Below, piece by piece: positions 17,360 through 25,062 of a stretch of DNA of 28,112 nt. The notes beneath the pieces were generated by a model. That model did no database searches. It had not been told where the DNA came from and saw nothing but the letters and a program-made list of their open reading frames with translations. The position numbers were made by a program, and so were the translations under genes. Positions within the stretch are counted from its first letter, which is position 1, and each line of letters opens with the position of its first letter. The stretch comes from Clostridium sp. CAG:793 (GTDB lineage: Bacteria; Bacillota; Clostridia; TANB77; CAG-508), in assembly GCA_000433915.1 (NCBI GenBank), contig HF993637.1:68430-96541 (forward strand), read 5' to 3'.

Positions 17360-18019
17360 ATGGAGGAAGAAAGCAATAAAATTGCGAAAAGTAGATTAAG
17401 AGATATATTAGAATGGATATATTGCATAGTAATTGCTGTAGTTATAGCAATATTAATAAAATATTTTATAGGAACACCTACTGTTGTAAAAATGACATCA
17501 ATGTATCCAACATTTGAACAAGGTGATAGATTAGTATTAAGTAGAATAAATAGAACAATCAAGAAATTACCTGAAAGAGGAGATATTATTACATTTGAAG
17601 CACCAACAAAAAGTATATATAGTGATGGGGAAGCAGATTTAACAAATCCAGTTGCACTTTATGAGAAAGACATACAAGGAATATGGAATAAATTCGTATA
17701 CTATGGATTAGAGATTGGAAAAACAAGTTATATAAAAAGAGTAATTGGTTTGCCAGGTGACCATGTATTGATACAAGATGATAAAGTATATATAAATGAT
17801 CAAGAATTGAAAGAAGATTATTTAGACTCAAGTGTAAAAACAAAGGTAACAGGGCCATTTACAGACATAATAGTTCCAGAAAATTGTGTATTTGCAATGG
17901 GAGATAATAGAGCAGATTCAATGGATTGTAGAGAATTTGGGTGTATTCCACTAGAAAAAATCGAAAGTAAAGTAGTATTAAGATTTTACCCATTAAATAA
18001 ATTTGGAAAAGTAAAATAA
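17360..18019 (+). CDS. lepB: Signal peptidase I
   Basis: 219 aa type I signal peptidase with one N-terminal membrane anchor (about 19-37). Catalytic Ser47 lies in M-T-S-M-Y-P-T, and general-base Lys126 in Y-I-K-R-V-I-G-L-P-G-D; the late box M-G-D-N-R-A-D-S-M-D is present. The nucleophile box usually reads G-x-S-M-x-P-T, so Thr before Ser is a mild variant. It cleaves Sec signal peptides on the outer face of the membrane, and would process the secreted proteins encoded upstream. AAAGGA precedes the start, 19 bases after the kinase stop, indicating one operon. Confidence 0.95.
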   Translation: MEEESNKIAKSRLRDILEWIYCIVIAVVIAILIKYFIGTPTVVKMTSMYPTFEQGDRLVLSRINRTIKKLPERGDIITFEAPTKSIYSDGEADLTNPVALYEKDIQGIWNKFVYYGLEIGKTSYIKRVIGLPGDHVLIQDDKVYINDQELKEDYLDSSVKTKVTGPFTDIIVPENCVFAMGDNRADSMDCREFGCIPLEKIESKVVLRFYPLNKFGKVK

Positions 18020-18063
18020 ATCAAAAGATAAAGAGCAAGATAAATCAAAATGTAAAGAGCAAG
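18016..18063 (+). repeat. Two tandem 24-base repeats over the lepB stop codon
   Basis: Unit ATAAATCAAAAGATAAAGAG plus CAAG at 18016-18039 is repeated at 18040-18063 with two base changes. The first unit contains the lepB stop codon, so the duplication lies in the 3' untranslated/intergenic segment before holB. Period 24 is divisible by three, but the second copy begins after the stop. Most likely a slippage or local duplication. Confidence 0.75.
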
Positions 18064-18108
18064 ATAGTTAAGTAAATGTAGAACAGTAAAATAAATAAAA
18101 AGGAATAG

Positions 18109-18981
18109 ATGATGTTTGAAAATTTAGTTGGAAATGAAAAAGTAAAAGAATATTTAAATTCAACAATAGAAAACAAGAACATATCTCACAGCTTTATATT
18201 CGTTGGAAAGCCAGGAATAGGAAAAAAGCAATTTGCACATCAATATGCAGAAATGATAATGTGTTTGCAAGATGGAAAGTGCGACGGAAATTCCGTAAAA
18301 TGTGATTCATGTATAAAATTTGAAGGAAACGCAAATCCAGATTATGCTGAAATAACACCAGACGGAAAAACATTAAAAATAGAGCAGATAAGAAATTTGC
18401 AAGCCCGCATAGTAGAAAAGCCGATAACTTCAAGAAGAAAAGTTTATGTAATAGATGATGCAGATTTAATGAGTGAAGAAAGTCAAAACTGCTTATTAAA
18501 AACATTAGAAGAACCACCAGAATATGCAGTAATTATTTTAATAGTATCAAATGAAAGCAGAATATTGCCAACTATAAAATCAAGATGTGTGATTATAAAA
18601 TTTCAGCCATTAACTTCAAAAGAAATAAAGCAAGTAAAACCAGAGCTATCAGATGATTTAATACAATTATTAGAAGGAAGTTTGCTAAATGCAGAGAATA
18701 TAGAGCAAAAGAAAGAACAATATGCTCAGCTATCAAATCTAGTAAATGTTTTGGAAAACAAACAACTTGTAGAAGTATTTAACAGTGCAGACTTACTTTA
18801 TAAGGGAAAAGATGATATAATAACATTATTAGAATATTTAAACTTAATATTCTTTAGCAGAAATGAAATAAATGCAATACCAATAATAGAAAAAACTAAG
18901 AAAAAAATATTAGCAAATAACAACTATGATATGACAATAGATTATTGCCTTATGAATATTTGGGACGAGCTTCATAGTTAA
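18109..18981 (+). CDS. holB: DNA polymerase III delta' subunit
   Basis: 290 aa. Clamp-loader AAA+ protein with Walker A-type G-K-P-G-I-G-K-K at 33-40, a four-Cys zinc module (Cys52, 58, 65, 68), D-D-A-D-L-M, a sensor region L-L-K-T-L-E-E-P-P and S-R-C, the features of HolB/DnaX relatives. It is part of the clamp loader that puts the sliding clamp on DNA. Two Met codons in tandem (18109 and 18112) are possible starts; AGGA at 18101-18104 is better spaced for the second. Followed by ricT, as in the conserved holB-yaaT order of Firmicutes, which supports the assignment. Confidence 0.93.
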   Translation: MMFENLVGNEKVKEYLNSTIENKNISHSFIFVGKPGIGKKQFAHQYAEMIMCLQDGKCDGNSVKCDSCIKFEGNANPDYAEITPDGKTLKIEQIRNLQARIVEKPITSRRKVYVIDDADLMSEESQNCLLKTLEEPPEYAVIILIVSNESRILPTIKSRCVIIKFQPLTSKEIKQVKPELSDDLIQLLEGSLLNAENIEQKKEQYAQLSNLVNVLENKQLVEVFNSADLLYKGKDDIITLLEYLNLIFFSRNEINAIPIIEKTKKKILANNNYDMTIDYCLMNIWDELHS

Positions 18982-19031
18982 AAGCAAAATGTGAGCCTAT
19001 AAAGCGAAGAAAGAAAGGAATAAAATATAAT

Positions 19032-19961
19032 ATGAAAAAAATTGCAGGGGTTAGATTTAAGAAACCATGTAAATTATACTTTTTTGATCAATGTAATTTT
19101 GATATAAAAGTTGGTGATTATGTAATTGTAGAAACATCAATGGGAAAAGAACTAGGCAAGGTAACTGTTGCAAATAGAGAAGTTGATGAGTCTAAATTAG
19201 ATAAACCAATAAAAAAGATAGAAAAAATTGCAACAAAAGAAGACTTAAAACATCAAACTGAAAATGCAAAAAAGGAAAAAGAAGCATTTGAATTATGTAA
19301 CAAGAAAATAAAAGAACACAATTTAAAAATGCACCTAGTAGAAGCAAGATATTTATTGGATAATTCAAAATTAATATTCTATTTCACAGCAGAAGGAAGA
19401 GTAGATTTCAGAAATCTTGTAAAAGACTTAGCAGCCGTGTATAGAACAAGAATTGAATTAAGACAAATTGGTGTTAGAGATCAGGTTAAGAGACTTGGTG
19501 GAAATGGAATTTGTGGACGTGAATTATGTTGCTGTTCTTTCTTAAATGATTTTGACTCAGTATCAATAAAGATGGCAAAAGAGCAGAATTTATCATTAAA
19601 TGCTTCTAAAATAACAGGTTGCTGTGGACGTTTAATGTGTTGCTTAAAATATGAGCAAAATGTATATGAAGATAAAATGAAAAAATTGCCTCATCCAGGA
19701 GCAATAGTAAAAACAGGAGAGGGAGAAGGCACAGTTGAATCAGTTGAAGTTTTACGCGAAATAATAAAAGTAAAACTTAATGATGAAGAAGGAAATTCAT
19801 ATTACAAGAAGTACAATGTAGCAGATGTTCAAATCATTAAAGATAGTAAAAAAGAAATAAAATCAGATGATAATATTGATCCAGAAGAATTAAAAGAACT
19901 TGAAAAAATAGAGCAAATGGATAAATACGAAAAGAAAAATACTAGCAAAGACGAAGAATAA
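19032..19961 (+). CDS. ricT: RicT/YaaT (PSP1 C-terminal domain protein)
   Basis: 309 aa. The PSP1 domain includes G-D-Y-V-I-V-E-T-S-M-G-K-E near residue 30, the R-x-E-L-R-Q-I-G-V-R-D motif, and the Cys-rich G-I-C-G-R-E-L-C-C-C then G-C-C-G-R-L-M-C-C-L clusters, followed by P-H-P-G. In B. subtilis RicT acts with RicA and RicF in an Fe-S-containing complex that affects RNase Y-dependent mRNA maturation, competence, biofilm and sporulation. The C-terminus is a charged, probably disordered tail. It follows holB by 50 bases with AAAGGA before the ATG. Confidence 0.95.
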   Translation: MKKIAGVRFKKPCKLYFFDQCNFDIKVGDYVIVETSMGKELGKVTVANREVDESKLDKPIKKIEKIATKEDLKHQTENAKKEKEAFELCNKKIKEHNLKMHLVEARYLLDNSKLIFYFTAEGRVDFRNLVKDLAAVYRTRIELRQIGVRDQVKRLGGNGICGRELCCCSFLNDFDSVSIKMAKEQNLSLNASKITGCCGRLMCCLKYEQNVYEDKMKKLPHPGAIVKTGEGEGTVESVEVLREIIKVKLNDEEGNSYYKKYNVADVQIIKDSKKEIKSDDNIDPEELKELEKIEQMDKYEKKNTSKDEE

Positions 19962-20079
19962 AGTTTAAGTTAAAGCATATAGTAAAAATATTTTAAAATT
20001 AGTAAAGTAAGAGTTGGATAATTATTTAGCATGTTGATTGATTGAAGAAAAATATATAGAGTATATTATATTAAAATGA

Positions 20080-20108
20080 TTGAAAAAAATAATAATATAT
20101 AGTATAAT
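20080..20108 (+). promoter_or_regulatory. SigA-type promoter of the ferredoxin gene
   Basis: TTGAAA at 20080-20085 and TATAAT at 20103-20108 with a 17-base spacer, 30 bases before the ferredoxin ATG. It makes the ferredoxin an independent transcription unit despite being collinear with ricT. Confidence 0.78.
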
Positions 20109-20138
20109 CGTAAAAATCACGAAAGGTGGTGAAAAAAA

Positions 20139-20312
20139 ATGGCATATAAAATTAGTGATGCATGCGTACAATGCGGAGCCTGTGCAGCATCTTGCCCAGT
20201 ATCTTGTATTTCTCAAGGTGATGAAAAGTATGTAATTGATAAAGACAAGTGCATAGAATGCGGAACATGCGCTTCAGTTTGTCCTGTTGGAGCGCCAACA
20301 ATGGATGAATAA
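20139..20312 (+). CDS. 2[4Fe-4S] ferredoxin
   Basis: 57 aa, the classic clostridial ferredoxin size. Two C-x2-C-x2-C-x3-C-P motifs: Cys9-12-15-19 and Cys38-41-44-48, each cluster completed by the last Cys of the other motif in the known fold. It is a small soluble low-potential electron carrier, serving pyruvate:ferredoxin oxidoreductase, hydrogenases or radical SAM enzymes. AAAGGTGG lies about 9 bases upstream of the ATG. Own promoter and strong terminator make a monocistronic unit. The high Cys density and strong RBS fit an abundant anaerobic ferredoxin. Confidence 0.96.
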   Translation: MAYKISDACVQCGACAASCPVSCISQGDEKYVIDKDKCIECGTCASVCPVGAPTMDE

Positions 20313-20324
20313 TATACAAATAAG

Positions 20325-20371
20325 AAAAGTTATCAACATTAAGTAAACAAAATGTTGATAACTTTTTTGTT
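20325..20371 (+). terminator. Strong Rho-independent terminator after ferredoxin
   Basis: Perfect 16-bp stem 20325-20340 with 20351-20366, a 10-base loop and a T-rich tail. The remaining gap to 20530 holds no gene; a small hairpin at 20475-20492 (7 pairs, one G-U) could belong to the end of the convergent radical SAM transcript but lacks a T run on that strand. Confidence 0.92.
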
Positions 20372-20530
20372 GTATAAGACATTGTCCTGAAATGTACTCT
20401 ATAAAGCTTTGTGTATGAATGAAATTACAAACAATTTAATCAGAGAAAAGTAAGAATTGAAAGTTTTTAGTTTTGTTCTGCTTTAGTAGAACTTTTAGTT
20501 ATACAGGTGACATTTATATAGATAGTAATA

Positions 20531-21469
20531 TCAAATTGTAGGTTTGTAATAGATTCCTTGATACAAATTTCTCTCTTTAAGTTCTTTTTCAATTCCATTT
20601 AATACCCACTTTTTATGAACATTCCATTCAGGTGCAACTAGTAAATCTTTAGGAGCATCTGCACTTAAACGGTGAATAATTATGTCAGGTCTAATATGAG
20701 TTAGAATCAAGATTAATTTTTCCATGTATTCATCAAATTTCAGAGGCTTGTAGGTACCTGCTTGGTACATATCATTAAGGACAGTATCTTTTAATATGTA
20801 GCAAGAATGAATTTTAATTCCTGAAATAGGTAAAAAATTAATACAATTTACAGTATCTAATAAATCTTGATCAGTTTCATTTGGCAAGCCACACATAATA
20901 TGAACTACAACTTCTATATTGTATGAGTTTAGTAATTTAACAGCATCGAAAAATGTAGATGTAGGGTATCCACGATTAATGATTTTGGCAATATCATCAT
21001 TAGAAGTTTGAAGTCCTAATTCACAAGTAACTGAATATTTTGGCTGATAACTACTTAGCAAATTGCACACATCTTTATTAATGCAGTCAGGTCTAGTTGC
21101 AATATCAAGACCAACAATTCGTTCATCAATAAGAGCTGCATCGTATTTTTTCTTTAAATTTGATATTGCACTATAAGTGTTAGTAAAGTTTTGAAAATAT
21201 GCAATAAATTTATTAGCTCTCTTGCTTCTGTATGATTTAAAATAATTAGTTACTTGCTCAGAAATGAAAGAGTAATCAGATTCATTTGACGAGCAAACAT
21301 TATTTATAAGATCGCCAGCACCACGCTTGCTACAAAAAATGCAACCACCAGTTCCAACCTTGCCATCTCTATTAGGGCAAGTAAAATGCCCATCAATGCA
21401 TATTTTAAGAGTACGTTCTCCAAACTTTGACTTTAAATAAGTATTTAAATGATTATATCTTTCTTGCAT
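20531..21469 (-). CDS. Radical SAM protein, TIGR01212 / YtqA (MnmL-like) family
   Basis: 312 aa when started at ATG 21469, which has GGAG six bases upstream; the 12-base-longer frame would begin with TTG at 21481 overlapping that RBS. Features: K-F-G-E-R-T near residue 15; a radical SAM cluster Cys31-x11-Cys43-x2-Cys46 (C-P-N-R-D-G ... G-G-C-I-F-C), the long first spacing being typical of TIGR01212; F-Q-N-F-T-N-T-Y; I-A-T-R-P-D-C; E-L-G-L-Q-T; V-H-I-M-C-G-L-P. From recollection, B. subtilis YtqA has been proposed (as MnmL) to act in wobble-uridine mnm5s2U formation with YtqB; ytqB is not adjacent here, so that function is only a family-based suggestion. Confidence 0.9.
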   Translation of the reverse strand: MQERYNHLNTYLKSKFGERTLKICIDGHFTCPNRDGKVGTGGCIFCSKRGAGDLINNVCSSNESDYSFISEQVTNYFKSYRSKRANKFIAYFQNFTNTYSAISNLKKKYDAALIDERIVGLDIATRPDCINKDVCNLLSSYQPKYSVTCELGLQTSNDDIAKIINRGYPTSTFFDAVKLLNSYNIEVVVHIMCGLPNETDQDLLDTVNCINFLPISGIKIHSCYILKDTVLNDMYQAGTYKPLKFDEYMEKLILILTHIRPDIIIHRLSADAPKDLLVAPEWNVHKKWVLNGIEKELKERNLYQGIYYKPTI

Positions 21470-21579
21470 AAATAACTCCAATTAATATTTCTGATATTTT
21501 AACTTGCATTATTGCATACAATTAAATTTCTAAAATTGTAGATGTTTAATTGCATAATGCTTATGTTTAATTTATTATG

Positions 21580-21608
21580 ATTATACTGTATAAGTGTGGC
21601 AAAATCAA
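21580..21608 (-). promoter_or_regulatory. SigA-type promoter for the radical SAM gene
   Basis: On the minus strand TTGATT (21608-21603) and TATAAT (21585-21580) are separated by 17 bases. The leader from there to the ATG is about 105 bases and contains an imperfect inverted repeat, TGCATAATGC at 21551-21560 with GCATTATTGCA at 21506-21516, which could fold in the RNA or be a protein site. Confidence 0.6.
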
Positions 21609-21644
21609 TAAATGTAGAGATATTAAATTTTTATATGATGGGTT

Positions 21645-22679
21645 TTACGAGAGAATAGTTGCAAGTACGAAAATTCCAAAATTTTTATTATAAATATCAT
21701 TAAATTGTGTAATTGGAAGAGGGCTAGTTCCAAGTCCACATTCTATTGTATAACCAGGACGATTATAGTATTCAATAAACCAATCTTTGTAACCGGCAAA
21801 GCTCGAATCATATGGAGTGGATTCAAGAACATAATTACTGACCTTTGAAAATTGTTCTCCAATATAATAAGAATTTTGTGGCAAATAATTTTGATATTGC
21901 CAGTAAATAGTTTCACCTTGCGTGTGATATGCAAGAATTAATTTAAAATCATGTGCAAGAGTAAAATTGTAGATGGCAAGTGATTCAGGTGCAGTTAATG
22001 GTCCATAACCTACAAAATTTTTAGGAGCAGGCTTGGTATACCCAAGAGAATATTTGATCCTTTTAGCTTCGTTCCAATTAGCAGGAAATTGAAGATTAAG
22101 GTCAGTTCCTAAAATATTGGCTTTCCATTCTTGAGGAAAAGATATTTCTGGAAATGATTTTGCAATATACATAGCATTATTGTAAGCTTCAAATTCAGAA
22201 GGAATACTTAGATTTATAGAATTAGTAGCAAGATTAACGCCATCAGGATTAACAAGTGGAACTATGTATATGGATGTTGTATTAAAAATATTTTTTATAA
22301 TTGGCATGAGGATATTTTTATGTTCAGTAGAAATAGAATGAATATCAATGTCTGCTGGATTAGAGCTATTTAACATAGATAAGCGAAGAATATTAATTAG
22401 CTGATCTATATTGTAATTAATATGTAGGCACGTACTTTGAGAATATGCTTCACAGAAGTTATAAGCAAATTTAAGAAGTACTGGAGAAGTAATCCATTCA
22501 CTAGCATGATATGAACCAGAGAAAAAAACTTCTTTGGGGCCAACTCCTAATCGGATGTATGGAATAGACTTTCCGAGAACAGAAATACCAATAGATCCAG
22601 TAGAAACAAATGGATATTTTGATGTAAGCATATCAATTCCTCGGATGCAATCTTTATATGAAAAATTAAATTCAGGCAT
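21645..22679 (-). CDS. M14 family zinc carboxypeptidase (gamma-D-glutamyl endopeptidase-like)
   Basis: 344 aa, no signal peptide, so probably cytoplasmic. Zinc ligands His58 and Glu61 (Y-H-A-S-E-W), third ligand His252 (A-Y-H-T-Q-G-E), and catalytic Glu313 (Y-T-I-E-C-G). V-N-P-D-G-V-N-L-A and the D-L-N-L-Q-F-P-A-N-W segment match the gamma-D-glutamyl-L-diamino-acid endopeptidase I branch (ENP1/YqgT-like), which cuts peptidoglycan-derived peptides between D-Glu and diaminopimelate. LysM domains found in some relatives are absent. It may recycle wall peptides or process spore wall peptides. AAAGGAG precedes ATG 22679 by about 8 bases. Confidence 0.92.
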   Translation of the reverse strand: MPEFNFSYKDCIRGIDMLTSKYPFVSTGSIGISVLGKSIPYIRLGVGPKEVFFSGSYHASEWITSPVLLKFAYNFCEAYSQSTCLHINYNIDQLINILRLSMLNSSNPADIDIHSISTEHKNILMPIIKNIFNTTSIYIVPLVNPDGVNLATNSINLSIPSEFEAYNNAMYIAKSFPEISFPQEWKANILGTDLNLQFPANWNEAKRIKYSLGYTKPAPKNFVGYGPLTAPESLAIYNFTLAHDFKLILAYHTQGETIYWQYQNYLPQNSYYIGEQFSKVSNYVLESTPYDSSFAGYKDWFIEYYNRPGYTIECGLGTSPLPITQFNDIYNKNFGIFVLATILS

Positions 22680-22960
22680 GTTAAAATCTCCTTTCTTATT
22701 TGTTTCAAAAATAGCTATGTTTTCATATTGTGCATTATAGTAGAAACTATATGTTTAATGGTTTTAAACAATAATTTATAAATTATATGAATGAAAAAAG
22801 GGAAAATTTACTTTAGAAATAACACTTTAACAATATTTTTAGAATTTGCACAAATTGTTTTCAAGAAATTACGTCAATAGACAAGTTAAATGCAATTTTG
22901 TAAATTAAATGTAACTTGTTTTCAAAAAATTAAAACTAAATTACAACAATATATTGAAAT

Positions 22961-23133
22961 TTGGAAGGATATGTAATATTATGAATGCAGTAGCAGTAGA
23001 ACTATTAAGAATATTTAAAGGATAACGTTTGGGTATATGTATATTGCAAATGTAATAGAAGTAAAACTCATACACTTATTATCCAAGCATATCACTTGGG
23101 ATATGTATATTACAAATGTAATGGCAGTAAAAC
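22961..23133 (+). repeat. Three diverged direct repeats, period about 67 bases
   Basis: Copies begin at 22961, 23029 and 23096. Copies two and three match over about 38 bases (T-TGGG, then ATATGTATATTrCAAATGTAA and AGTAAAAC), while copy one is more diverged (ATATGTAATATT then AGCAGTAGAAC). The spacers between conserved halves are not conserved. Copies two and three are in the same reading frame (see the small ORF at 23037). No inverted arms or spacer regularity as in CRISPR. Confidence 0.7.
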
Positions 23134-23165
23134 GTTTGAAGAAGATTAAATGTAAATTGTTGTAA
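23037..23165 (+). CDS. Possible 42-residue repeat peptide (uncertain)
   Basis: An ATG-to-TAA frame spans both well-conserved repeat copies. Its sequence contains M-Y-I-A-N-V-I-E-V-K and, exactly 22 residues later, M-Y-I-T-N-V-M-A-V-K, with a basic tail. A 14-codon frame (22981-23025) starting in the first copy has a similar N-A-V-A-V-E core and a good GGAAGG RBS; its stop lies 12 bases before this ATG. RBS for this frame is weak (AAAGGA 14 bases upstream). It could be a tiny peptide pair or merely the by-product of a 66-base duplication. Confidence 0.2.
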   Translation: MYIANVIEVKLIHLLSKHITWDMYITNVMAVKRLKKIKCKLL

Positions 23166-23188
23166 AGATAAAAAAGAAGGGAAGAAAA

Positions 23189-23506
23189 ATGAAGAAATAT
23201 AATAAGTTAGTTAGGGACAAAATCGTTGATATAATAGAAGCTGATGGAAGAAAAGCAGAATATAGGATATTGAATAATGCAGAATATAAGAAAGAATTAA
23301 ATAAAAAACTACAAGAAGAAGTAAATGAATATTTAGAAGATAACAATATAGAAGAACTTGCTGATATTATTGAAGTAGTGTATGGAATTGTTGATGCAAT
23401 GGATGCTTCAATAGGCGAATTAGAGAAGGTAAGGGAGGTAAAAGCTAAAGAAAGGGGAGGATTTAAGAAAAAGATTTTTTTAGTTGAAGCAGAGGAGAAA
23501 AAATAA
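23189..23506 (+). CDS. MazG-like / PRA-PH-like nucleoside polyphosphate pyrophosphohydrolase
   Basis: 105 aa, full length for the small phage/accessory MazG-like group. N-terminal K-Y-N-K-L-V-R-D-K-I is diagnostic; L-Q-E-E-V-N-E-Y (metal-binding Glu residues) and E-E-L-A-D-I-I-E-V-V-Y complete the helical metal site of all-alpha NTP pyrophosphatases. It would hydrolyse non-canonical or alarmone-type NTPs to NMP and PPi. Such genes are common in prophages and integrated elements. GAAGGGAAG lies just before the ATG. Undamaged, unlike most neighbours downstream. Confidence 0.88.
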   Translation: MKKYNKLVRDKIVDIIEADGRKAEYRILNNAEYKKELNKKLQEEVNEYLEDNNIEELADIIEVVYGIVDAMDASIGELEKVREVKAKERGGFKKKIFLVEAEEKK

Positions 23507-23573
23507 TGCTAATGACAAGATTATAAAATTGAGAAATTAATGACTAATATGTCATTTAGTTAGGAGGGGGTAT

Positions 23574-24027
23574 ATGTCTAAAAATAATGGTAGCATAGTA
23601 TCAAAGATTGGTCGGAATATATATTTTATACAAATTGCGATGGATTATTGTTGTTATAATACTTATAATACTGACTATTGGTATTTTGATATTTAAAATT
23701 GAAATGGATTTGTATGAAGAAAATAATATTTTAGAAGAATATAATTTATATGAAGTTAAAAAGACTTTTCTAGATAATAAAAGTTGGAAAGGAAATGATT
23801 TAGCTTGGATAATGGATGATAAATCTGTTTATTTGTCAAAACATGGAGACGGTGGTTCATATTTTACAAATGAAATAGACTTACCAAAGGAGGCAAAGAC
23901 CGGAGAAGTATATGAAAAAATAAATGGAAAATTAATATATAATGCAACAATAACTGAAGAATTAAATAAAATAGAAAAATTTAATAAAGAATTAGAATAT
24001 GAAGAAGAAATGGAGATGCAAATTTGA
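23574..24027 (+). pseudogene. Small single-span membrane protein, frameshifted near 23625
   Basis: The best RBS here (AGGAGGGGG at 23563-23571) leads to ATG 23574, giving M-S-K-N-N-G-S-I-V-S-K-I-G-R-N-I-Y-F. That frame then becomes nonsense, while the next frame continues with Y-K-L-R-W, a strong hydrophobic helix and a charged soluble region ending at 24027. Removing one base near 23623-23626 joins them into about 150 aa. The second frame alone could only start at TTG 23608 without an RBS. Soluble part: W-K-G-N-D-L-A-W-I-M-D-D, G-D-G-G-S-Y-F-T-N. Family not recognised. It abuts the ParB-like pseudogene. Confidence 0.6.
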
Positions 24028-24841
24028 GTAGTATTGATGAAATAAGATCAAAATTTGTAGTTGATAAAATATCTGAAAAAAATGAAAGGGAAGAAAATAA
24101 AAATATAACTAATATAGAAATAAGTAAGTTGGTTGCTTTTAGAAAAGGGTAACCTTTTTCAATGTATGATGAAAATAAAAAAGAAGAGATGAAAGAAAAC
24201 ATAAAAGAAAATGGAATTCTAGTACCTATTATAGTTAAAAAGATTGAAAATGACAAATACGAAATTATATCAGGACATAATAGAACAGAATGTGTAAAAG
24301 AACTAGGATTTTCCACAATTCCATTTCAGATTGTGGATTGTGATGATGAAAAGGCAACATTAATAATGTTAGACACAAATCTAAAAAATAGAGAAAAAAT
24401 ACTACCTGTTGAAAAAGGCTATGCTTATAAGCAAAGAAATAATATTATAAAAAAATAGACGAAAAAAACAGCAATGTAAACGAATTTAACGATAATTCCA
24501 CCGAGTGGAATGAAGAAGGAAAATCATAAATTTATAACTATATAAGACTAACGGAACTAATTAAACCTTTATAAGAAAAAATAAATAAAGAGCAAATACC
24601 TATAAAAGCAGGATTAGAAATATCATACTTAAATATAGAAGAACATGGAATTGTTAATCAAGTTATTGAAGATGAACAAATAAGAATAACTGTTGTACAA
24701 GCACGGAAAATTAGATTAAAGAAAAATAATATTAGTTATGAAATTATACTTAAAATTATAAAAAATGAAAAAATTAAAGTAGAAAAAGTTTACAGGAAGA
24801 ATAGAAAAAAGAGCAATGAAAATAGCAGAAAAACATTATAA
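24024..24841 (+). pseudogene. ParB/Spo0J-like partition protein, decayed
   Basis: Probable TTG start at 24024 (GGAG about 8 bases upstream), overlapping the previous gene by 4 bases. ParB N-terminal domain: P-F-S-M-Y-D-E-N-K, I-K-E-N-G-I-L-V-P-I-I-V, and I-I-S-G-H-N-R-T-E-C (ParB nuclease/CTPase box II, G-H-x-R). Later sequence K-G-Y-A-Y-K, then Y-I-R-L-T-E-L-I and L-E-I-S-Y-L-N-I-E-E matches the ParB HTH region of plasmid/ICE type. Lesions: in-frame TAA at 24150, 24527 and 24572, and a minus-one shift in the A7 tract before 24456. All three TAA fall where Gln (CAA) would fit. About 270 aa if restored. With MT-A70 next to it, this resembles conjugative-element maintenance genes. Confidence 0.8.
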
Positions 24842-25007
24842 GACAATGAAAGTTGAAGAAATAGTTAACACTCATATAGAAGAACATAGCAAAAAAACAG
24901 CAATAGTAAGAGATAAAATAGTTGAACTTGTAGGAGATATGCCTAGAATAGAATTATTTGCAAGACAAACAGTAGATGGTTGGGATTGTTGGGGAAATGA
25001 GGTTTAG
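24816..25007 (+). pseudogene. MT-A70 adenine methyltransferase remnant, copy 1 (internal deletion)
   Basis: A 63-residue frame: the beginning A-E-K-H-Y-K-T-M-K-V-E-E-I matches the N-terminal part of MT-A70 DNA N6-adenine methyltransferases, and it runs directly into T-H-I-E-E-H-S-K-K-x-A-I-V-R-D-K-I and M-P-R-I-E-L-F-A-R-Q-x-V-D-G-W-D-C-W-G-N-E-V, the family's C-terminus. The D-P-P-W catalytic motif and the whole middle (about 100 or more residues) are missing, so this is an in-frame internal deletion and cannot be active. It overlaps the end of the ParB pseudogene in another frame. Confidence 0.85.
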
Positions 25008-25036
25008 TTGTGAAAAGATATAAAATGTGATAAAAT
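25008..25036 (+). promoter_or_regulatory. Possible promoter for the AlbA_2 gene
   Basis: TTGTGA at 25008-25013 and TAAAAT at 25031-25036, 17-base spacer, TG at 25028-25029 (extended -10). It sits directly after the methyltransferase remnant and 26 bases before the AlbA_2 start codon. Confidence 0.5.
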
Positions 25037-25062
25037 AATATTCGGATTAAGGGGTAACAATT

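Larger units (their letters stand above)
22680..23188. other. 509-base intergenic region with repeats, no firm gene
   Basis: The left part holds the RBS and leader of the minus-strand peptidase gene. Further right are a direct repeat TTGTTTTCAAGAAATTA (22855-22871) and a copy with one mismatch (22916-22932), an inverted repeat ACAAGTTA (22881-22888) with TAACTTGT (22912-22919), and the three-copy repeat described separately. Very AT-rich; it marks the boundary between housekeeping genes and the accessory region. Confidence 0.6.

Noticed and set aside
20475..20492. Terminator for the minus-strand radical SAM gene
   Set aside because: The 7-pair hairpin is not followed by a T run on the minus strand.
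22961..23133. CRISPR array
   Set aside because: Only three diverged copies, no conserved repeat of constant length, no dyad in the repeat and no cas genes in the window.
24150..24574. Stop-codon reassignment (TAA as Gln)
   Set aside because: Intact genes in the same window, including the ferredoxin and MazG-like genes, end with TAA and show no internal TAA; the ParB-like gene also has a frameshift, which recoding cannot explain.
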